Positions 30,261 to 34,590 of a DNA stretch of 34,590 nt are shown here, piece after piece. A model generated the notes under the pieces. The model saw only the letters and a program-made list of their open reading frames with translations, ran no database searches and had not been told where the DNA came from. The translations under genes and the position numbers were made by a program. This stretch comes from an uncultured Lachnospiraceae bacterium (lineage in GTDB: Bacteria > Bacillota > Clostridia > Lachnospirales > Lachnospiraceae). The stretch covers positions 1 to 34,590 of the forward strand of contig CAJUSJ010000039.1 of assembly GCA_910588865.1 (NCBI GenBank), given 5' to 3'. Position 1 is the stretch's first letter, and the number at the start of each line of letters is the position of its first letter.

Positions 30261-31396
30261 GTAAGGAAACGAAAAAGTTAAGGATCGCGCATTTTGGAAA
30301 CAGAAAAATATTTGAACGGTCTGGAGGAGTAGAAGTAGTGGTTGCCGAAATTGCCTCCAGACAGGCAGCCCTGGGGCATGATGTCACTGTCTATAACAGA
30401 AGGGGGCACCACATCAGCGGGGCTGAGTTTGATATGGACAATATAAAAGAATGGGAAGGAGTTCACATGAAATATGTCCCAACAATTCCCAAAGCGGGGC
30501 TGGCTGCTGTGAGCTCTTCCTTTTTTGCGGCCTTGTGCTGTGCGGTTGGACAATATGATGTCGTCCATATACACGCGGAGGGGCCGTCCGCGTTTTGCTG
30601 GATTCCCAAGCTGTTTGGAAAGAGAATCATATGCCATAATCACGGGCTCGACTGGAAGAGAAGCAAGTGGCAGGGAGGACCAGGCGCGAAATTTATAAAA
30701 TTTGGTGAAAAAATGAGCGCGAAGTACGCGGATGAATTGATCGTCCTCAGTCCTGAAATCCAGAGATACTTTAGAGAAACATACAACAAAGAAACGCATC
30801 TCATACCAAACGGCGTAAACAGGCCCGTAAAAAGAGAACCGGATCTGATAACAAGAAAGTATGGAGTAAACGGCCAGGATTATATTTTGTATTTGTCCAG
30901 AATTACGGAAGAAAAGAGAGCGGATTTGCTTATCAAAGCATACCAGAAGTTAAATACACAGATGAAACTGATGATCGCGGGAGGCGCTTCTGAATCAGGC
31001 GGTTTTTTGGAAAAAATGAAAGAACTCGCGTCAAAGGACCCGAAGATCATATTTACTGGATTTGTGAAGGGAAGGCTGCTGGAAGAACTCTACAGCAACG
31101 CGTATCTGTACATCCTGCCGTCAGATATAGAGGGAATGCCCTTGAGTCTGCTGGAGGCAATGAGCTATGGAAACTGTTGTCTGGTCAGTGATATAGCTGA
31201 GTGCGAAAATGTCATTGGCGGACACGGGGTAACCTTTTCCAAGGGTTCGGAAGAGGCGCTGAAAGAGTGTCTGGGGTATTTAATCGACAATCCGGAAACA
31301 GTCAAAAAGCTGCAGGCCAGCTCACCGGATTATATTTGCGGGAAATACAGCTGGGATGACGCCGCGGCCCAAATGCTCTGCTTATATAACCCTTGA
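30257..31396 (+). CDS. GT4-family glycosyltransferase
   Basis: The 379-residue GT-B enzyme has the N-terminal acceptor pattern IFERSGGVEVVVAEIASRQAALGHDV. The C-terminal GT4 donor motif is LPSDIEGMPLSLLEAMSYG, with the EGxPxxLLEA signature that binds the sugar nucleotide. It would add a sugar to a growing lipid-linked polysaccharide unit at the cytoplasmic face; donor and acceptor cannot be predicted. I place the start at TTG 30257, which overlaps the preceding stop (TTGA) and has GGAGAG six bases upstream; the GTG at 30251 touches that ribosome site directly. Coupling to the recombinase-like gene is therefore tight. Confidence 0.85.
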   Translation: MSKETKKLRIAHFGNRKIFERSGGVEVVVAEIASRQAALGHDVTVYNRRGHHISGAEFDMDNIKEWEGVHMKYVPTIPKAGLAAVSSSFFAALCCAVGQYDVVHIHAEGPSAFCWIPKLFGKRIICHNHGLDWKRSKWQGGPGAKFIKFGEKMSAKYADELIVLSPEIQRYFRETYNKETHLIPNGVNRPVKREPDLITRKYGVNGQDYILYLSRITEEKRADLLIKAYQKLNTQMKLMIAGGASESGGFLEKMKELASKDPKIIFTGFVKGRLLEELYSNAYLYILPSDIEGMPLSLLEAMSYGNCCLVSDIAECENVIGGHGVTFSKGSEEALKECLGYLIDNPETVKKLQASSPDYICGKYSWDDAAAQMLCLYNP

Positions 31397-31422
31397 ATAG
31401 ATAGGTCAGGAGAAAAGTATAA

Positions 31423-32496
31423 ATGGTTAACTTCAATATAGATTTGAAAGAAAAGACAATTTTAGTTACAGGCGCGGCAGGCTTCATCGGTTCTCATTTA
31501 ATAAAAAAGCTGTGTCAGGACATGCCGGGCACCCGGATTATCGGAATCGACAATTTAAATGACTATTACGACGTAAGATTAAAAGAGAGCCGCTTAAGGG
31601 ACCTGTCCCCATTTCCCACCTTTTTGTTTATAAAGGGAAATATCGCGGATCAATCCCGCGTTGAGTCTGTTTTTAAGACATACCATCCGGCTGTTGTGGT
31701 AAACCTCGCGGCCCAGGCAGGGGTGCGTTACTCCATTACAAATCCGGATGCTTATATAGAGTCCAATTTAATCGGGTTTTACAATATTCTGGAGGCATGC
31801 AGGCATTCTTTTGATGGTGAAAGGCCGGGAGTGGAACATCTTGTATACGCGAGCTCGTCAAGTGTGTACGGTGCCAATAAGAAGGTTCCCTATTCGGTTG
31901 ATGACAAAGTGGACAATCCCGTTTCCCTTTACGCCGCTACAAAGAAAAGCGATGAACTGTTAGCCCACGCCTACTCCAAACTGTACAATATCCCTTCCAC
32001 GGGTCTGCGTTTTTTTACGGTCTATGGTCCCGGGGGCCGTCCGGACATGGCGTACTTTGGATTTACTGACAAGCTGCTCCGGGGAGAAAAGATCCAGATT
32101 TTTAACTACGGGAACTGCCAGCGTGATTTTACCTATATAGATGATATTGTCGAAGGCCTTATAAGGGTCATCCGGAAAGCCCCAAAGAAAAAGATGGGGC
32201 AGGATGGACTGCCGGTTCCGCCCTATGAGATTTACAACATAGGAAACAGTAAGCCGGAAAATCTGCTGGAATTTGTCCAGGTCCTGCAGGAGGAGCTGAT
32301 CAGGGCAGGGGTGCTGGCTCCGGATTATGATTTCCAGGCCCACAAAGAGCTTGTCCCCATGCAGCCGGGAGATGTGGAGGCGACCTATGCGGACACATCC
32401 GCTCTTGAGAGAGATTTTGGATTCAAACCAGCCACCGGTCTGAGAGAGGGGCTTAGAAAATTCGCGGAGTGGTACAAAGAGTTTTATATGCCGTGA
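31423..32496 (+). CDS. UDP-glucuronate 4-epimerase-like NAD-dependent epimerase
   Basis: The 357-residue extended short-chain dehydrogenase has the NAD motif GAAGFIGSH at about 18-26, then IDNLNDYYDVRLKESRL, which is typical of the UDP-glucuronate epimerase branch. The catalytic serine cluster ASSSSVYG and the YxxxK pair (YAATK) are intact. The substrate region LRFFTVYGPGGRPDMA is also typical. The likely product is UDP-galacturonate from UDP-glucuronate, which predicts an acidic sugar in the polysaccharide; related 4-epimerases or decarboxylases are possible. AGGAGA precedes the ATG. It sits between two glycosyltransferases in the same operon. Confidence 0.88.
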   Translation: MVNFNIDLKEKTILVTGAAGFIGSHLIKKLCQDMPGTRIIGIDNLNDYYDVRLKESRLRDLSPFPTFLFIKGNIADQSRVESVFKTYHPAVVVNLAAQAGVRYSITNPDAYIESNLIGFYNILEACRHSFDGERPGVEHLVYASSSSVYGANKKVPYSVDDKVDNPVSLYAATKKSDELLAHAYSKLYNIPSTGLRFFTVYGPGGRPDMAYFGFTDKLLRGEKIQIFNYGNCQRDFTYIDDIVEGLIRVIRKAPKKKMGQDGLPVPPYEIYNIGNSKPENLLEFVQVLQEELIRAGVLAPDYDFQAHKELVPMQPGDVEATYADTSALERDFGFKPATGLREGLRKFAEWYKEFYMP

Positions 32497-32529
32497 CATT
32501 TCAGCCGGTACGATAAATGAGGTGAGACT

Positions 32530-33771
32530 ATGAAGATTCTGTTGGTAAATTACAGATATTTTATATCTGGCGGCCCGGAAAAATATATGTTTAATATCAA
32601 AAAAATGCTGGAAGACAATGGCCATGAAGTGGTTCCATTTTCCATACATTCAAACAAAAACGTGAAAACAGAATATTCAAAATACTTTGTTGAACCCATT
32701 GGAAGCAGGGACGCGACATACTTTGAAGAATGCAAAAAAACACCCAGGGTAATTATGCAGATGCTGGAGAGAAGCATATATTCCACAGAAGTGGAACGGG
32801 CGGTCAAAAAAGAAATAAGAGAAGAAAGACCGGATCTGGTCTATATCATACATTTTGTAAACAAGCTTTCCCCAAGCGTCATCTGCGGTGCCAAGAAGAT
32901 GGGAGTGCCGGTTGTGCTCCGGCTGTCCGACTATTTTTTACTCTGCCCCAGATTTGATTTTATTTACCGCAGGAAACCCTGCGAAGAATGTCTTACTAAG
33001 GGATATGGGACATGTATAAAAAGACGCTGTGTAAAAAATTCCCTGTTCGCGTCATCTGTCAGAGTTCTTTCTATGAAGATACATAAGCTGATGAAAATTT
33101 ATGAGAAGGTAGACGCGTTCGTCACGCCGTCGGAATTTCTGAGAAAAAAGCTGGTGGACAATGGGTTTGATGAAAAGAAGATTAACTGTATACCGACTTT
33201 CACATTCAGCAAAACCGATACAGCCTGGGCGGAGACAGGGAACTATGGATTATATTTTGGGAGAATTACAGAAGAAAAAGGCGTCAGCATTGTGGTAAAG
33301 GCATACGAAAAATTGCCTGACCACTACGTGAAGATCATGGGGGACGACTCAACCGAAGAGGCAGTGCGGCTGAAAAATTATGTCAGGGAAAAGAACATTA
33401 AAAATATCAAGTTCGTCGGTTTTAAGTCAGGAAGGGAGCTGGAAGAGATTATAAAAAAGGCCCGGTTTACGCTGATTCCATCTATTTGGTATGATAATCT
33501 TCCCAATACGGCATTGGAGTCATTTCAGTATTCGAAACCGGTGATCGCAAGTGATATTGGGAGTTTGCCGGAACTGGTAATTGATGGATTTAATGGTTAT
33601 CTGTTTGAAGCTGGCAATTCTAAAGAATTAATAGAAAAAATTACACTTTTAGAAAATGAAGACACTGTAAGAACCATGGGAATGAACAGCAGAAGGGTGC
33701 TGGAAGATACATTTGCTCCTTCTATGCATTTTGACGCATTAATGAAAGTATTCAATAAGGTGAGGAAATAG
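32530..33771 (+). CDS. GT4-family glycosyltransferase with a cysteine-rich insertion
   Basis: This 413-residue GT-B enzyme has the N-terminal glycine-rich loop NYRYFISGGPEKYMFNI. The GT4 donor region includes YFGRITEEKGV, then IPSIWYDNLPNTALESFQYSKPVIAS, with the catalytic-type glutamate pattern. Residues about 137-166 hold a cysteine cluster: LLCPRF, KPCEEC, YGTCIKRRC. This insertion is known in a subset of GT4 enzymes and may bind a metal. Donor and acceptor are unknown. GAGGTGAG precedes the ATG at 32530. The radical SAM gene begins five bases after its stop. Confidence 0.87.
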   Translation: MKILLVNYRYFISGGPEKYMFNIKKMLEDNGHEVVPFSIHSNKNVKTEYSKYFVEPIGSRDATYFEECKKTPRVIMQMLERSIYSTEVERAVKKEIREERPDLVYIIHFVNKLSPSVICGAKKMGVPVVLRLSDYFLLCPRFDFIYRRKPCEECLTKGYGTCIKRRCVKNSLFASSVRVLSMKIHKLMKIYEKVDAFVTPSEFLRKKLVDNGFDEKKINCIPTFTFSKTDTAWAETGNYGLYFGRITEEKGVSIVVKAYEKLPDHYVKIMGDDSTEEAVRLKNYVREKNIKNIKFVGFKSGRELEEIIKKARFTLIPSIWYDNLPNTALESFQYSKPVIASDIGSLPELVIDGFNGYLFEAGNSKELIEKITLLENEDTVRTMGMNSRRVLEDTFAPSMHFDALMKVFNKVRK

Positions 33772-33775
33772 TAAG

Positions 33776-34590
33776 ATGATCTCCAAAAGTAATATCAAGA
33801 AAAAACTAAATGGCACAGTAATTGTTACGTATCGTTGCAATGCTCGCTGTTCTATGTGCAATAGATATAAGGCCCCGTCAAAACCAGAAGAGGAAATCTC
33901 TATCGAGACAATCAAGAAACTTCCGAGGATGTATTTTACCAATATTACGGGCGGCGAGCCGTTTATCCGCTTAGATTTAAAGAATATTGTACGTGAACTT
34001 CGTAAAAAGAGTGACCGAATTGTTATTTCTACAAACGGTTTCTTTACAGATCGTGTTATAGATTTGTGTCGGGAATTTCCGGATGTTGGAATCCGTATTT
34101 CCATTGAAGGTCTGGAGAGGACGAATAATGAGATTCGCGGCCTGGAAAATGGTTACCAGCGAGGATATCAAACACTTAAAAAATTACGCGAGATGGGAAT
34201 GAAGGATGTTGGCTTTGGCATGACTGTTCAGGATAAAAACGCAAGTGACCTTGTACCGCTCTACAAAATTTCTGATGAAATGGGGATGGAATTTGCCACT
34301 GCTTCTCTACATAATAGTTTTTATTTTGTTGAGGCAAAGAATATCATTCAGAACCGTCCATTGGTTGCTAAGAATTTTGAAGACCTGATTAATGAACTGC
34401 TGAGAAGCAATAGCCCGAAGAAATGGTTCAGAGCCTATTTTAATCATGGTTTAATCAACTATATTTACAGTCAGAAGAGGCTGCTGCCATGTGATATGAG
34501 TTTTGATACTTTCTTTATTGATCCCTATGGTGATGTTATGCCTTGCAATGGAACCAAAGATAAAGAGGTAATGGGAAACTTGAATGATCA
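33776..34590 (+). CDS. Radical SAM/SPASM-like protein, 3' end outside the window
   Basis: The frame is open from ATG 33776 to the last base (271 codons visible). A CxxxCxxC cluster motif occurs early (RCNARCSMC, C21, C25, C28), followed by TGGEPFIRLDL and STNGFF, typical of radical SAM enzymes. Near the visible end, LLPCDMSFDTFFIDPYGDVMPCNG is the entry to a SPASM-type auxiliary cluster domain, which would be completed beyond the window. The start has AAGGTGAGG upstream. Radical SAM/SPASM proteins are recurrent in surface polysaccharide loci, but their reactions there are mostly unknown. Codons such as CGT and GTT are commoner than in neighbouring genes, which hints at a different origin. Confidence 0.85.
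   Translation, partial: MISKSNIKKKLNGTVIVTYRCNARCSMCNRYKAPSKPEEEISIETIKKLPRMYFTNITGGEPFIRLDLKNIVRELRKKSDRIVISTNGFFTDRVIDLCREFPDVGIRISIEGLERTNNEIRGLENGYQRGYQTLKKLREMGMKDVGFGMTVQDKNASDLVPLYKISDEMGMEFATASLHNSFYFVEAKNIIQNRPLVAKNFEDLINELLRSNSPKKWFRAYFNHGLINYIYSQKRLLPCDMSFDTFFIDPYGDVMPCNGTKDKEVMGNLND

Overview
The window looks like a chromosomal piece of a gut-type member of the Clostridia, most likely Lachnospiraceae (Clostridium cluster XIVa). The evidence is a SCIFF peptide with its radical SAM maturase, a TIGR04086-type membrane protein, fused SecDF, choline-binding-repeat surface proteins, a dockerin-bearing M60 peptidase, and AGGAGG-type ribosome binding sites with frequent GTG/TTG starts. 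The family assignment is inference from gene content; no rRNA or tRNA gene was found.

Layout. (1) 1-1310 is AT-rich and decayed: the C-terminal end of a membrane GT2 glycosyltransferase, about 570 bp with no intact gene, and a small unknown gene that may be frameshifted. (2) 1311-4561 holds a CNNM/CBS (HlyC/CorC-type) membrane protein, a convergent TIGR04086 membrane protein and a membrane-anchored GGDEF protein. (3) 4576-10138 is a housekeeping cluster with its own promoter: SCIFF precursor, SCIFF maturase, SecDF, Tgt and YajC, closed by an intrinsic terminator. (4) 10179-12203 holds a HAD hydrolase and a MATE exporter. (5) 12303-18754 is a two-gene surface module: a 1737-residue secreted M60 metallopeptidase with a dockerin, translationally coupled to a choline-binding wall protein with a possible cohesin-like domain. 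A strong terminator follows. (6) 18950-27515 is amino-acid biosynthesis: a clear sigma-A promoter, then leuB-ilvD-ilvB-serC-serA, a potentially structured 112-nt intergenic element, a DUF1015 gene and a terminator. (7) 27639-29194 carries a second choline-binding protein and an XRE regulator, both on the minus strand, with a possible small RNA between them. (8) 29292-34590 is the start of an exopolysaccharide locus: a consensus promoter, a catalytically degenerate tyrosine-recombinase-like protein, two GT4 glycosyltransferases, a UDP-glucuronate-epimerase-like enzyme and a radical SAM protein cut by the window end.

How the parts fit. The ScfAB-SecDF-YajC cluster puts an enigmatic ribosomal peptide beside the secretion machinery. 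The M60 pair would place a glycoprotein-directed protease on the cell wall. The right-hand end builds a surface polysaccharide.

The most interesting structure is at 29292-29380. A perfect 13-bp inverted repeat encloses a consensus promoter lying between the XRE gene (pointing left) and the recombinase-like/polysaccharide operon (pointing right). That is the architecture of an invertible, phase-variable promoter, and a palindrome covers its -10 element. The second candidate is the possible cohesin-dockerin pairing of the protease with its neighbour's wall anchor. Both are hypotheses from sequence alone.
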